A DNA stretch of 64,000 nt from Cytophagales bacterium (GCA_013298025.1 JAAFJE010000003.1:1-64000), one strand, 5' to 3'. Positions 9,009 through 17,822 are shown, counted from the first letter of the stretch. Notes: generated by a model from the letters alone, not told the origin. Translations and numbers: made by a program.

Positions 9009-9055
9009 AAACACTAATTCCCTAATTGGCAATTCACAATTTAACATTGATACTT
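9009..9055. repeat. Copy A of a dispersed low-complexity intergenic motif
   Basis: AAACACTAATTCCCTAATTG continues into GGCAATTCACAATTTAACAT and TGATACTTAT. The same order of short blocks recurs at 30719-30767 and, less completely, at 205-241. It sits between ftsX and the DUF3098 gene. Confidence 0.4.
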
Positions 9056-9068
9056 ATACATAAGAAAT

Positions 9069-9272
9069 ATGACAAATAAAGAAAAACTACCATTTGGCAA
9101 AGCAAATTTTACTTTAATGATTGCAGGAATTGCCACTATTCTAATTGGGTTTTATGTAATGAGCCTTGACAAAGAAGAATTTGGCTTTGGCTTTTTGGGT
9201 ATTACCTTGGGCCCTGCTGTAGTGCTGGCGGGTTTTGTGATAGAATTTTTTGCTCTTTTTCGTAAAAAATAA
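9069..9272 (+). CDS. DUF3098 family small membrane protein
   Basis: 67 residues: a short charged N-terminus, two hydrophobic segments at about 14-32 and 42-62, and a RKK end. MTNKEKLPFGKANF and the SLDKEEFGFGFLGITLGP turn match DUF3098, a Bacteroidota family found between ftsX and uppP. It is predicted to be an inner-membrane protein. The function is unknown; the conserved position suggests a link with cell-envelope assembly or division. Confidence 0.85.
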   Translation: MTNKEKLPFGKANFTLMIAGIATILIGFYVMSLDKEEFGFGFLGITLGPAVVLAGFVIEFFALFRKK

Positions 9273-9623
9273 AATTCAAGGGCATAAACGCCCCGTCCTG
9301 CCTTTTGCTTCGTAGCTAATATGAGATAAACAGACATACTATTTCTAAATAGTATCAAAAATAGATAAGTTATAAGAATTAAAACAAAAAGATGAAATGC
9401 TGCCCTAAAAACAGTGATTCATCTTTTTGTTTTTGTATTTTTGGAAAATGTATCGTTGGGCATGAGCTTTGAGAAGATACTGGTTTTAAACAAAGTCTTT
9501 TTAGTATTATGCTAAGAAAAGCCCTTTTGTTTTAAAAAATATTCAGCGGTTTGAGTGGTACGTTAACCTAATTCAGCATACAACTTATCAAATACCTAAT
9601 TTATCGTAACCCCTTTTTTTAGT
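9273..9623. other. Intergenic gap before uppP
   Basis: It contains the hairpin terminator above and a TATTTTTG at 9436-9443 that could be a -7 box but has no -33 partner. No gene was seen. Confidence 0.5.
9381..9440 (+). terminator. Terminator of the ftsX-DUF3098 unit
   Basis: AAAACAAAAAGATGAA at 9381-9396 pairs perfectly with TTCATCTTTTTGTTTT at 9418-9433 across a 21-nt loop, followed by more T residues. Confidence 0.75.
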
Positions 9624-10427
9624 ATGTCAATTATCCAAGCAATTATCTTAGCGATTGTCGAAGGTCTTACCGAATTCCTCCCTATTTCATCTACAGGTCA
9701 CATGGTGCTTACCAGTGCTATTTTAGGCATAGAAAACGACAAGTTTACCAAACTTTTTGAAGTATGTATTCAATTAGGAGCAATTTTGGCAGTAGTAGCC
9801 TTGTATTGGAAAAAGTTCTTTGATTTTTCAAAATGGCAATTTTACGTAAAATTACTGTTGGCGGTCATTCCTGCTTTGATTTTGGGCAAGCTATTCAACG
9901 ACTTGATTGACGAGCATTTGGGCAATCCGGCTTTTATTGCTACGGTCTTGTTGGTTGGAGGAATCTTATTGTTATTTGTTGACAATTGGTTTAAGCGTCC
10001 TTTTATCAACGACGAAAAAGACATCGACAACATCTTGGCTATCAAAATAGGTATGTATCAATGTTTGGCTATTATCTTTCCAGGCTTTAGCCGTAGTGCT
10101 GCCACCATCATCGGTGGGATGCAGCAACGCCTTACCCGTAGCCTTGCCGCCGAGTTTTCGTTCTTTTTGGCAGTACCTACGATGGCAGCCGCTACAGGAT
10201 ATAAACTATTGAAATTTGTCAAAGAAGAAGGCAGTATTACAGGCGAACAAATCAAACTTTTGGGTGTAGGCAATGTAGTAGCTTTTTTGGTAGCCATTCT
10301 TGCTATCAAATTTTTTATCAGTATTTTGAATAAATACGGTTTTAGGTATTTTGGTATTTACCGTATCGTGGTCGGTTTGGTTATTTTAGGACTTTTGGCC
10401 ACAGGACACAACCTTAGTGTATTATAA
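9624..10427 (+). CDS. uppP: Undecaprenyl-diphosphatase UppP (BacA)
   Basis: 267 residues, polytopic. Both signature regions are present: EGLTEFLPISSTGHM at 13-27 and the PGFSRSAATIIGG segment near 151-163. The enzyme removes a phosphate from undecaprenyl diphosphate on the outer face of the inner membrane, recycling the lipid carrier for peptidoglycan and other envelope glycans; overproduction gives bacitracin resistance in other bacteria. Its stop codon overlaps the truB start by one base (TAATG), so translation is probably coupled. Confidence 0.95.
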   Translation: MSIIQAIILAIVEGLTEFLPISSTGHMVLTSAILGIENDKFTKLFEVCIQLGAILAVVALYWKKFFDFSKWQFYVKLLLAVIPALILGKLFNDLIDEHLGNPAFIATVLLVGGILLLFVDNWFKRPFINDEKDIDNILAIKIGMYQCLAIIFPGFSRSAATIIGGMQQRLTRSLAAEFSFFLAVPTMAAATGYKLLKFVKEEGSITGEQIKLLGVGNVVAFLVAILAIKFFISILNKYGFRYFGIYRIVVGLVILGLLATGHNLSVL

Positions 10428-11149
10428 TGAACAACACAACGCAACCTGCACAAGTGCAAGACCCTGGAGAAGTATTGTTGATAGACAAACCACTCACATG
10501 GACTTCGTTTGATGTAGTAAAGAAATTAAAATTTGCAGGAAAGTTTAAAAAAATTGGTCATGCAGGTACTTTAGACCCCCTCGCAACGGGGCTTTTGATT
10601 TTATGTACGGGCAAAATGACCAAGCAAATAGATAACTTTCAAGCCCAAGAAAAAGAGTACTCGGGTATTATGGAGTTGGGAAAAACCACGCCTTCGATTG
10701 ACCTAGAAACCGAGTTTGATGCTTCGTATCCGATAACACACATTACATCGGACTTGTTGGAAGAAGTTCGGGTACAGTTTTTAGGCGAAATTACCCAAAT
10801 TCCACCGATTTATTCGGCGGTATCGGTAGGAGGCAAGCGTTTGTACGAATTGGCTAGAAAAGGCAAAACCGACGAAGATGTGGAAATCAAATCACGGCAA
10901 GTGACCATTCAGGCTTTCGAGCTTGATGCCAGCGATTTTCCTAATGTGGCATTTAGGGTGGTGTGTTCTAAAGGCACTTATATCAGAAGTTTGGTGCGTG
11001 ATTTTGGCTTGGCTTGTGGCTCGGGAGCATACCTCAAAGCCCTCCGCAGAGAACGCATCGGCGATTTTAAGGTGACAGATGCCCTGAGCATCGAAGCCTT
11101 TGTAGCACAGCGACAAGTACAGTTGAGCCAACCAACAGCCCCCTTATAG
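10427..11149 (+). CDS. truB: tRNA pseudouridine(55) synthase TruB
   Basis: 240 residues with the catalytic motif GHAGTLDPLATG, in which Asp50 is the expected nucleophile. LIDKPLTWTSFDVV at 18-31 and the SKGTYIRSLVRDFG segment near 184-197 are further family signatures. It makes pseudouridine 55 in the T loop of tRNAs. It begins within the uppP stop codon and is part of the uppP-truB unit; ribF follows after a terminator-bearing gap. Confidence 0.95.
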   Translation: MNNTTQPAQVQDPGEVLLIDKPLTWTSFDVVKKLKFAGKFKKIGHAGTLDPLATGLLILCTGKMTKQIDNFQAQEKEYSGIMELGKTTPSIDLETEFDASYPITHITSDLLEEVRVQFLGEITQIPPIYSAVSVGGKRLYELARKGKTDEDVEIKSRQVTIQAFELDASDFPNVAFRVVCSKGTYIRSLVRDFGLACGSGAYLKALRRERIGDFKVTDALSIEAFVAQRQVQLSQPTAPL

Positions 11150-11240
11150 CCATGCGATTGTATAAAGAATAGCATAAACGGTCGAGAAATGTATTGGCAA
11201 ATCGCCTTCGGTACGTTATTTTTGCCTACTCATTTAAGTT

Positions 11241-11289
11241 ACTATAATCCTGAGCCATTAAACCTTTTGCTCAGGATTGTAGTTTTCTT
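11241..11289 (+). terminator. Terminator between truB and ribF
   Basis: A 15-bp perfect stem: ACTATAATCCTGAGC at 11241-11255 pairs with GCTCAGGATTGTAGT at 11269-11283 and is followed by TTTCTTA. It separates truB from ribF. Confidence 0.8.
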
Positions 11290-11315
11290 AGTAAAATGCT
11301 CGCATAGCAAGTCGC

Positions 11316-12242
11316 ATGAAAGTCTATTTCGGAATACAAGAATTTACTAAATTACCTAACGCTGTTGTAACAAGTGGCACTTTTGATGGCGTACACCTGG
11401 GGCATCAAAAGATTTTGCAACGCTTGAAGGAAGTCGCCGCCAAAACGGCTGGTGAAACGGTAGTAATTACCTTCGACCCGCATCCACGCAGCGTGGTATC
11501 GCACGAGCGGCAACCCGTGCAGATCCTTTCTACTTTGGACGAAAAAATCAATTTGCTACAAGCCAATGGCATCGACCATTTGTTGATTATTCCTTTCACC
11601 AGAAAATTTTCAGAATCTACTTCTGCCGAATTTATCCAAACGGTATTGGTTGATACCATCGGTACAAAAACCTTGGTGATTGGCTACGACCATCGTTTTG
11701 GCCGAAACCGAGAAGGCAGTTTTGAGTACTTGAAAGAGCACGCCAGTAATTTTGGCTTTGTGGTAGAAGAAATTTCACGACACGACATTGATAATATAGG
11801 CATTAGTTCATCTAAAATTCGTAAAGCTTTGATAGACGGAGAAGTACAAATTGCCCGTCATTTCTTGGGCAAAAACTATACATTAGGCGGTTTGGTTGTA
11901 AAAGGCAAGCAATTGGGCCGAACCATCGGCTTCCCAACAGCCAATATTCAAGTGCGAGAACTCAGCAAACTGGTGCCACAAGATGGCGTGTATGCGGTAA
12001 AAGTGTTGTATAAAGACCGCAGCCTCAAAGGAATGCTCAACATCGGTAATCGCCCGACGGTAGATGGCACATACAAAACCATAGAGGTGCATATCCTTGA
12101 TTTTAACGAAGAAATTTACGGGGAATTTTTAGAAATAGAACTCATCGAACGCATCCGTCCTGAAATCAAATTCAGTGGTTTAGAAGCCTTGAAACAGCAA
12201 ATTCAACTCGATAAAGTACAGATATTGCAGGTGTTGGCTTAA
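11316..12242 (+). CDS. ribF: Bifunctional riboflavin kinase / FAD synthetase
   Basis: 308 residues. The N-terminal FMN adenylyltransferase domain has GTFDGVHLGHQ at 21-31 and a GYDHRFGRNREG segment near 124-135 and ISSSKIR near 167. The C-terminal flavokinase domain has GRTIGFPTANIQV near 202-214 and GMLNIGNRPT near 241-250. It converts riboflavin to FMN and then FAD. It closes the conserved envelope/translation series; the next gene belongs to an accessory cassette. Confidence 0.95.
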   Translation: MKVYFGIQEFTKLPNAVVTSGTFDGVHLGHQKILQRLKEVAAKTAGETVVITFDPHPRSVVSHERQPVQILSTLDEKINLLQANGIDHLLIIPFTRKFSESTSAEFIQTVLVDTIGTKTLVIGYDHRFGRNREGSFEYLKEHASNFGFVVEEISRHDIDNIGISSSKIRKALIDGEVQIARHFLGKNYTLGGLVVKGKQLGRTIGFPTANIQVRELSKLVPQDGVYAVKVLYKDRSLKGMLNIGNRPTVDGTYKTIEVHILDFNEEIYGEFLEIELIERIRPEIKFSGLEALKQQIQLDKVQILQVLA

Positions 12243-12337
12243 CAACTTCTATGAAATTGTTTGTTCAAGAGCGTAGAATATATATAGTTTTTTTTATATT
12301 TATGGTACTATTGTTGGCAATAAAATCATAAAATAAT

Positions 12338-13531
12338 ATGACTGAAAACGAGCAAATTGACGATATAGAGGCAGAAATTGGGAATGAGAATGTAACGATA
12401 AACGTACCTTTTAATCCTAATGACATAAATATTAAAATTGTTCAACAAAGTATAGGACAAATCGTTGAAAAACTTCAATATGATATAATCCTTATTCCCA
12501 AGTATCAAAGATTACCTAATTTATGGTCGCCCAAAAAGAAAAGTCGCTTCATAGAATCACTAATGCTTGATTTACCTATTCCTCTATTCTACTTTGATGA
12601 AGGAAATGATAATGATAAAAAATGGAGAGTTGTAGATGGGCTACAAAGGATAAGTACGCTTGAACACTTTATTTTAGCTAATAGAAAAGACCGCATTAAT
12701 TTAAGTGGGAATAAAGCACCGCTTATACTTCAAGATTTAGAGTTTTTGACAGATTATAATGGGAAAACGTGGGAGGAATTGCCTCGTGATATTAAAAGAA
12801 GAATTACAGATAATCAAGTAACAATTAATTTAATAGGTAAAGGAACACCTAACCAAGTAAAATACAATATTTTTAGCCGTATTAACCAAGGAGGAGAACC
12901 TCTGTCTTCTCAGGAAATCAGAACTGCTCTTTTTCAAGGTTTTAGAATAGATTTACTGGAATCGCTTGTTTCAAATACAACGGAGGAAGGTAGAGCCTTT
13001 ATTACTACAACAGATGGCTCTGTAAAATCAAAAAGACAAGAAGACTTAGATTTTATCACTCGCTTTATTTCTTTTTATCTGATTGACTATACAAAATATC
13101 AACCTGATTTAGATACTTTTTTAACACAAGGAACAGAAAGAATTTCAGAAAATAGCTCGGAACAACACATAATTAAGACTGATTTTCTGAAATCGATGAA
13201 TCTTTCTTTTGAAGTGTTTGGAAAAGAGGCTTTTAGAAAACGTCTCAATAACACAGATAGCCGTAAGCCTATCAATAAATCAATTTTTGAAGTAATTAGT
13301 AGCACATTTGCTAAAATTTCGGATGAAGAACGAATGTTGATTCAAGCTAATAAAGATGAATTTAGACAGTATTTTGTTGATTTACAGCACGATAAAGTGT
13401 TTTGGAATGCAATTACAGCAAGTACTGCCACTAAAGAAAGTGTTATAAATAGACATACAAAGTTTAATGAAATGTTAAACAGATTTATACATGCTACGAA
13501 ATCTAAGCATCAACAACTTCAAATCTCATAA
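12338..13531 (+). CDS. DUF262 (ParB-like) domain protein, first gene of a three-gene cassette
   Basis: 397 residues. The N-terminal DUF262 domain is clear: PKYQRLPNLWSPKKKSRFIE, then DLPIPLFYFDE, VVDGLQRISTLEHF, and the INQGGEPLSSQEIRTALFQG block. DUF262 has a ParB/Srx-type fold and in GmrS and BrxU is an NTP-binding or NTPase half. Here no DUF1524 HNH half follows: the C-terminal ~200 residues lack HNH residues and look helical. The ATPase gene begins 41 bp inside the 3' end of this gene, so the two are translationally linked. Base composition is more A/T rich than ribF or the glycosyltransferase downstream, suggesting acquisition. Function is unproven; a defence role is inferred from domains and layout. 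Confidence 0.85.
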   Translation: MTENEQIDDIEAEIGNENVTINVPFNPNDINIKIVQQSIGQIVEKLQYDIILIPKYQRLPNLWSPKKKSRFIESLMLDLPIPLFYFDEGNDNDKKWRVVDGLQRISTLEHFILANRKDRINLSGNKAPLILQDLEFLTDYNGKTWEELPRDIKRRITDNQVTINLIGKGTPNQVKYNIFSRINQGGEPLSSQEIRTALFQGFRIDLLESLVSNTTEEGRAFITTTDGSVKSKRQEDLDFITRFISFYLIDYTKYQPDLDTFLTQGTERISENSSEQHIIKTDFLKSMNLSFEVFGKEAFRKRLNNTDSRKPINKSIFEVISSTFAKISDEERMLIQANKDEFRQYFVDLQHDKVFWNAITASTATKESVINRHTKFNEMLNRFIHATKSKHQQLQIS

Positions 13532-14639
13532 AAATACAGATTTAAAACTGTCAAATCTAACAGTTTTATGCGGTTCTAATGGCGTTGGAAAGTCTTCAAC
13601 GCTTCACCCATTACTCCTATTAAGACAATCATACCTCAAAAACTCAAGTTTCGATTATTTGGATTTAAAATCTGATGCGATACGTATTGGTACAGTTAAA
13701 GATGCAATATATCAACTGAGTGAAAAAGAAGGCTTTTTGTTCAATATCGAAACAGATAACCAAACATTTATTTTTGACTTTGAAGCATTAAACCAAAGCG
13801 ATTTATCAAAGACTTTAATCAAAAAATCTCATACAGCAAACCATACGCTTGATAAATCACAAATCACTGCTATTAGTCTGTTTAATACCAATTTTCAGTT
13901 TATAAGTGCTGCACGCTTAGGCCCTCAAAGCACATATCCCAAAGATGATGTTGTTGTTGAGATTAATAATCAAATTTCTGTAGTTGAGGGTAAAGCCGAA
14001 TACTGTATTCATTATTTGGAAAAAAACAAAAATGAAGATGTAATTCCTGCAATTTGTAATAGTAATCAAAAGTTTCAAGACTTATTAAGTCAAACAATTG
14101 CTTGGGAACGAGAAATTGGAGAAGGAGTAAATGTGATAATTAAAGATGTAGGAAACTTGGGGTATGAATTAAAATATTCTTTTGACACCCAATCTGAATT
14201 GGGTAAAACAAATGAATTTATGCCAAGTAACGTCGGTTTTGGATTAAGCTATGTAATGCCCATTTTAGTAGCTATCCTTTCTGCAAAAAAAGATGCACTC
14301 ATTATCATTGAAAACCCAGAGGCTCATTTGCACCCCAATGGTATTGCCAAATTGACTGAACTGATGTGTTTGGCGGCTGAGGCTGGCATTCAGATTATTA
14401 TTGAAACACATAGCGACCACGTTATCAATGGAATTTTAGTGCAGTGTAAAAGGTTTGAGGAAGAAGCAAAAGGAATAGCCAAAGACCATGTGAGTATCTA
14501 TCATTTTGACAGGGACGAAACAGAGCATTGCACAAAAGCTACAAAAATAAACATAGAAGAAGGCGGAAGAGTAAGATATACACCCAAAGGCTTCTTTGAC
14601 CAATTTACACTTGATAGAAAATACTTAATGGGCTTTTAG
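13491..14639 (+). CDS. AAA family (RecF/ABC-type) ATPase with DUF3696 C-terminus
   Basis: 382 residues. Walker A is GSNGVGKSS at 28-36, a signature-like NVGFGLSYVMPI lies at 247-258, Walker B IIENPEAHLHP at 272-282 and the switch-His motif ETHSDH at 305-310. The end, GGRVRYTPKGFFDQF at 358-372, matches DUF3696. The fold is an SMC/RecF-like ATPase head without a long coiled coil. It overlaps the DUF262 gene by 41 bp and is separated by 2 bp from the third gene, so the three form a tight operon. Such ATPases power effectors in OLD, Septu and related systems; here the effector could be the DUF262 protein or the third protein. Confidence 0.85.
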   Translation: MLRNLSINNFKSHKNTDLKLSNLTVLCGSNGVGKSSTLHPLLLLRQSYLKNSSFDYLDLKSDAIRIGTVKDAIYQLSEKEGFLFNIETDNQTFIFDFEALNQSDLSKTLIKKSHTANHTLDKSQITAISLFNTNFQFISAARLGPQSTYPKDDVVVEINNQISVVEGKAEYCIHYLEKNKNEDVIPAICNSNQKFQDLLSQTIAWEREIGEGVNVIIKDVGNLGYELKYSFDTQSELGKTNEFMPSNVGFGLSYVMPILVAILSAKKDALIIIENPEAHLHPNGIAKLTELMCLAAEAGIQIIIETHSDHVINGILVQCKRFEEEAKGIAKDHVSIYHFDRDETEHCTKATKINIEEGGRVRYTPKGFFDQFTLDRKYLMGF

Positions 14640-14641
14640 CG

Positions 14642-15424
14642 ATGTATCAAGATTTACACTTTTATATTGATTTAGATTGGGAACGATATGTTGAAGACAA
14701 CAGCTATTTATTAACAGTAGAAAAACTTGTAACCTTTGCTTATATGCACCAAGCAAAGGTGTATTATAGCATAGCACAGCTCAACGATTTTACAAGTAAT
14801 TGTAAGGATTTAGATGCAAACTTTACTTCATCTATGGGTAATCAGCTTGAAGTTATCTTACAAAATGCGGTAGCGTTAAAAAAACAAAATTTCATTTTTG
14901 AGGTATGTTTTGCTCAAGAAAATACCAGTTTAAATCCTGTTAAAAGTAAATCTTTGGCATCTATTCAAGGTTTTGACAAACAGTTACTTATCTCTCTTTC
15001 TTCTTATAACAACGTGCTGCTTTGGGTCAAATCTAATACAGAATTTGAACGAGTAAATGTATATGCCACCTCAGAAATGATTGAGCTTCAAAATTGGATT
15101 GTGAAAAGTAGTAATGTTAAAAAATATAATTTTTCTAATAAACACGGGAACGATAAAGTAAAAGCAAATCCACCAAAGTCCAGAGAAAAGGTTTCACAAC
15201 TTCGCTGTTCTGATGAAAAAGCACAAGAATTACTCCGTACAGCCATCCCAAATTTTGAAGAGAAACAAGGATGGCATTATAATTTTGACGAAACGCTTGA
15301 TACTTTTATCGTATTCCCATTTGAGGGTGACACGCCTCAAAACCAGTTTCATGCTTTCCATGTAGAGCCAAATGAATGGAACAAAGAAATTCCCAAATCA
15401 ATCCGAAAATTCTTCGGTAAATAG
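14642..15424 (+). CDS. Unknown protein, third gene of the DUF262/DUF3696 cassette
   Basis: 260 residues, not recognised. It begins 2 bp after the ATPase stop codon. Visible features are an acidic FYIDLDWERYVEDN near the N-terminus, a middle region rich in Asn, Lys and Ser, and a C-terminal segment with DETLDTFIVFPFEGD followed by FHAFHVEPNEW and ending SIRKFFGK. There is no signal peptide, membrane helix or Walker motif. The paired acidic residues near the N-terminus could be catalytic but this is speculation. A convergent terminator follows directly, so this is the last gene of the unit. Confidence 0.75.
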   Translation: MYQDLHFYIDLDWERYVEDNSYLLTVEKLVTFAYMHQAKVYYSIAQLNDFTSNCKDLDANFTSSMGNQLEVILQNAVALKKQNFIFEVCFAQENTSLNPVKSKSLASIQGFDKQLLISLSSYNNVLLWVKSNTEFERVNVYATSEMIELQNWIVKSSNVKKYNFSNKHGNDKVKANPPKSREKVSQLRCSDEKAQELLRTAIPNFEEKQGWHYNFDETLDTFIVFPFEGDTPQNQFHAFHVEPNEWNKEIPKSIRKFFGK

Positions 15425-15456
15425 CTGGAAACTCTCTCAGGAACGCTTAGAAATAA

Positions 15457-15488
15457 AAATGAGAGATTTGATGTCAAATCTCTCATTT
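15457..15488. terminator. Bidirectional terminator between the cassette and the glycosyltransferase
   Basis: AAATGAGAGATTTGA pairs with TCAAATCTCTCATTT around a 2-nt loop, with A-rich and T-rich flanks, between convergent genes. Confidence 0.8.
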
Positions 15489-15508
15489 CATGCTTACGTG
15501 TGATGTTC

Positions 15509-16672
15509 CTAGAAATACTTCTGAAGGAAAACTTTCCATCGTGGAGCATAAGTCCCCATTGATTTGAGCGTAAATACCTCGGTGGTCGGCTGGATAAGGC
15601 TTTCGAGGTGTTTGACAAACAAGGTATCACTCTGATTTTGCCATGCCACAAAGCTTTCCTGTACGCTTTGGTGTTGGGGTAAATAAGCCAAAAACCTGTC
15701 GAAATTGAAGTGGTCGTCGGCAATGCCAGCCCCAGCTCTCGAACCGTCGAGGGCATTAATGGCTTGTTCGATATGGTTGGGAACGGGCACCATCATCAAA
15801 GGCTTACCCATGTACATGGCCTCACAAACCGACTCGAAACCAGCCGTACACACCAACCCTGCACATTCCTGCATCATCTGCATAAATTTTTGGGCATTGA
15901 CTTGGTGAAACACCAAATTCTCTCTGATGGCCCACTCTGCGGCAAAGTCGGGGTTGTTCCAAAAACAATGAATTTTTACGTGCCTATGATTTTCATGCCA
16001 ATTGATGATGTCTTCGGCTAGTTTATGATGTGTAATGTATGCCAAAATAAAATCGCCTTGCTGTGGCACAAGATTTTTTACTTCTTTACGCAACAATGGA
16101 GGTACTACCTTGATACGCCTTGGCTCGTCGTGGGGCATTTCTACAAACGAAAGAGCGAGCTTTTCGGTGCTACCAAGGGCTGTAAGGTGGGTAGTGATGT
16201 TCAACAAAGCCCTGTCGAGCCATTTATTAGGCAGGGTTTCAAAAGCTTCATGCAAAAGCAAATATTGGTGTGCTATACATACGCACGGAATATTGGTTTT
16301 GTATCGAGCAAAATAAAAACCACATATCATTTCATAGAAATTGATAACCATATCGGGCTGATAATACGCCACTTGGTCGGCTACAAATCGAATGCTTCTG
16401 AAGTAGTCTTTTCCTCGTAACAAATGGGTACGAATGGTGTCCCATACACGCAAGGCTTTGCCTTGTCCATACACCAACGACGGACTCGCAAACGTATGTA
16501 CAGGTGCTTGGATGCTCGCCCGAAAGAAATCGGGTAGGGCATTACCTTCACCTTTGCCTACCAAAACAGCCACTACTTCGTGACCAGCCTGGCGGAGGAT
16601 TGCCGATAAAGAAATGGCCTGCGTCAAGTGACCTCTTCCTTCTCCTTGTACAACAAATAAGAATCTACTCAT
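15509..16672 (-). CDS. Glycosyltransferase (GT-B, MurG/UGT-like)
   Basis: 387 residues beginning MSRFLFVVQGEGRGHLTQA, whose GRGHL motif matches the first loop of GT-B enzymes that act on lipid or glycan acceptors. The C-terminal half has CTAGFESVCEAMYMGKPLMM followed by PNHIEQAINA, the donor-binding region of the GT1/GT28 type. It should work at the cytoplasmic face of the membrane. Next on the same strand, 104 bp upstream, is an LpxH-like phosphoesterase, so a role in envelope glycolipid synthesis is plausible. The sugar and acceptor are not predictable. Confidence 0.8.
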   Translation of the reverse strand: MSRFLFVVQGEGRGHLTQAISLSAILRQAGHEVVAVLVGKGEGNALPDFFRASIQAPVHTFASPSLVYGQGKALRVWDTIRTHLLRGKDYFRSIRFVADQVAYYQPDMVINFYEMICGFYFARYKTNIPCVCIAHQYLLLHEAFETLPNKWLDRALLNITTHLTALGSTEKLALSFVEMPHDEPRRIKVVPPLLRKEVKNLVPQQGDFILAYITHHKLAEDIINWHENHRHVKIHCFWNNPDFAAEWAIRENLVFHQVNAQKFMQMMQECAGLVCTAGFESVCEAMYMGKPLMMVPVPNHIEQAINALDGSRAGAGIADDHFNFDRFLAYLPQHQSVQESFVAWQNQSDTLFVKHLESLIQPTTEVFTLKSMGTYAPRWKVFLQKYF

Positions 16673-16776
16673 AAACTGTCAATTTATGCAACTACTGTAT
16701 TGATGGGTTGCTCGTTTTGTATGTTATTGAAAATGAGTTGTTTTTCACTCATGCCTAAATCTATTATCGAAAGCGA

Positions 16777-17568
16777 CTAACTAAGAAACTCATAATTGTC
16801 GTCGTCTTCATACATCAATTCACTCATACTGGCATAATACACCAAATGCCACTGCCCGTCGAAATCTTCTACCAAGGCACTGAGCGACTCTACCCAATCG
16901 CCCGAATTGAGGTAGGTAATCTCTCCAATTTGCTTGATTTCGGGCTTATGGATGTGTCCGCAAATAATGCCTTCACAATCGTGGGCAAGGGCTAGTTCGG
17001 CTAGTTTTTCTTCAAATTCTGAAACATGATTAACCGCTTTTTTCACTTGTTGCTTGATTTTTTGTGAAAAAGAATAATAGGGTAGTCCACGCCAAGACCG
17101 ATAACGGTTATAAATTTTGTTTAAACTCAACAAAAAAGTGTAGCCAATGTCGCCCAAGTGAGCCAGCCACTTCATTTTTGACGTAACCGAGTCGAAAAGG
17201 TCACCATGTGTAATAAACATTTTTTTATTACCCGACTGAAGGATATAATCTTTACGGATGCAAAACTGTTTTCCTAAACGAAACGGAATGATTTGGTCTA
17301 AAAAATCGTCATGATTGCCTCGGATATACACTACTTTTGTGCCTTGTGTTTCTATCATTTTCAACACAATTCTAAAAAAGGCTGTGTGCTTTTTTTTCCA
17401 AGAACCTCCTTTTTTTAGCTGCCAACCATCAATGATGTCGCCGTTGAGAATGAGCCTATCGCAAGAAGTAGATTTAAGAAATGCCACGACTTCCTTGGCT
17501 TTAGAACCTTCAGAGCCAAGGTGTAGGTCAGACACTACGATTGTTTTATATTGATTCATGGTTTTCAT
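16777..17568 (-). CDS. LpxH-like metallophosphoesterase (UDP-2,3-diacylglucosamine diphosphatase family)
   Basis: 263 residues with all calcineurin-type metal motifs: VSDLHLG at 12-18, LNGDIIDGW, IRGNHDDF, ITHGDLFD and CGHIHKPEI. The GDIIDGWQLKKG insert and the overall length match the LpxH/YbbF family (COG2908). LpxH hydrolyses UDP-2,3-diacylglucosamine to lipid X in lipid A synthesis; several Bacteroidota carry more than one paralogue, so the exact substrate is uncertain. It precedes the GT-B glycosyltransferase on the same strand. Confidence 0.82.
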   Translation of the reverse strand: MKTMNQYKTIVVSDLHLGSEGSKAKEVVAFLKSTSCDRLILNGDIIDGWQLKKGGSWKKKHTAFFRIVLKMIETQGTKVVYIRGNHDDFLDQIIPFRLGKQFCIRKDYILQSGNKKMFITHGDLFDSVTSKMKWLAHLGDIGYTFLLSLNKIYNRYRSWRGLPYYSFSQKIKQQVKKAVNHVSEFEEKLAELALAHDCEGIICGHIHKPEIKQIGEITYLNSGDWVESLSALVEDFDGQWHLVYYASMSELMYEDDDNYEFLS

Positions 17569-17646
17569 TGAATCAAAATTGTAGATTTACTATAACTTCA
17601 TGATTGTGCCTATATTATCCTTTTGTTAAATACCTACTACGAGTGC

Positions 17647-17733
17647 CGATTTTGTAGGGTAGATGCCCGAATTGACAATAAATCAAGGATTTAACCCTGT
17701 CTGTCAAGGCTAAATACGCTGCCTACAAAACCG
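17647..17733. repeat. Long-range inverted repeat upstream of the CoA pyrophosphatase gene
   Basis: CGATTTTGTAGG at 17647-17658 can pair with CCTACAAAACCG at 17722-17733 with one G-T pair, enclosing 63 nt that include GGTAGATGCCC and CTGTCTGTCAAGGC. It could be a structured leader; no known RNA family was recognised. Confidence 0.35.
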
Positions 17734-17822
17734 ATAAAAGATGATAGATGAAAAATTTATTCTGCCTAAACTTGTTTTAAAGGCTGTTACCTCCTAATTT
17801 AAGCCTAGATTAACCATTTGTA

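Noticed and set aside
12338-14639. GmrSD/BrxU-type system
   Set aside because: Those proteins need a DUF1524 HNH half; no HNH residues are visible in the DUF262 protein or its partners.
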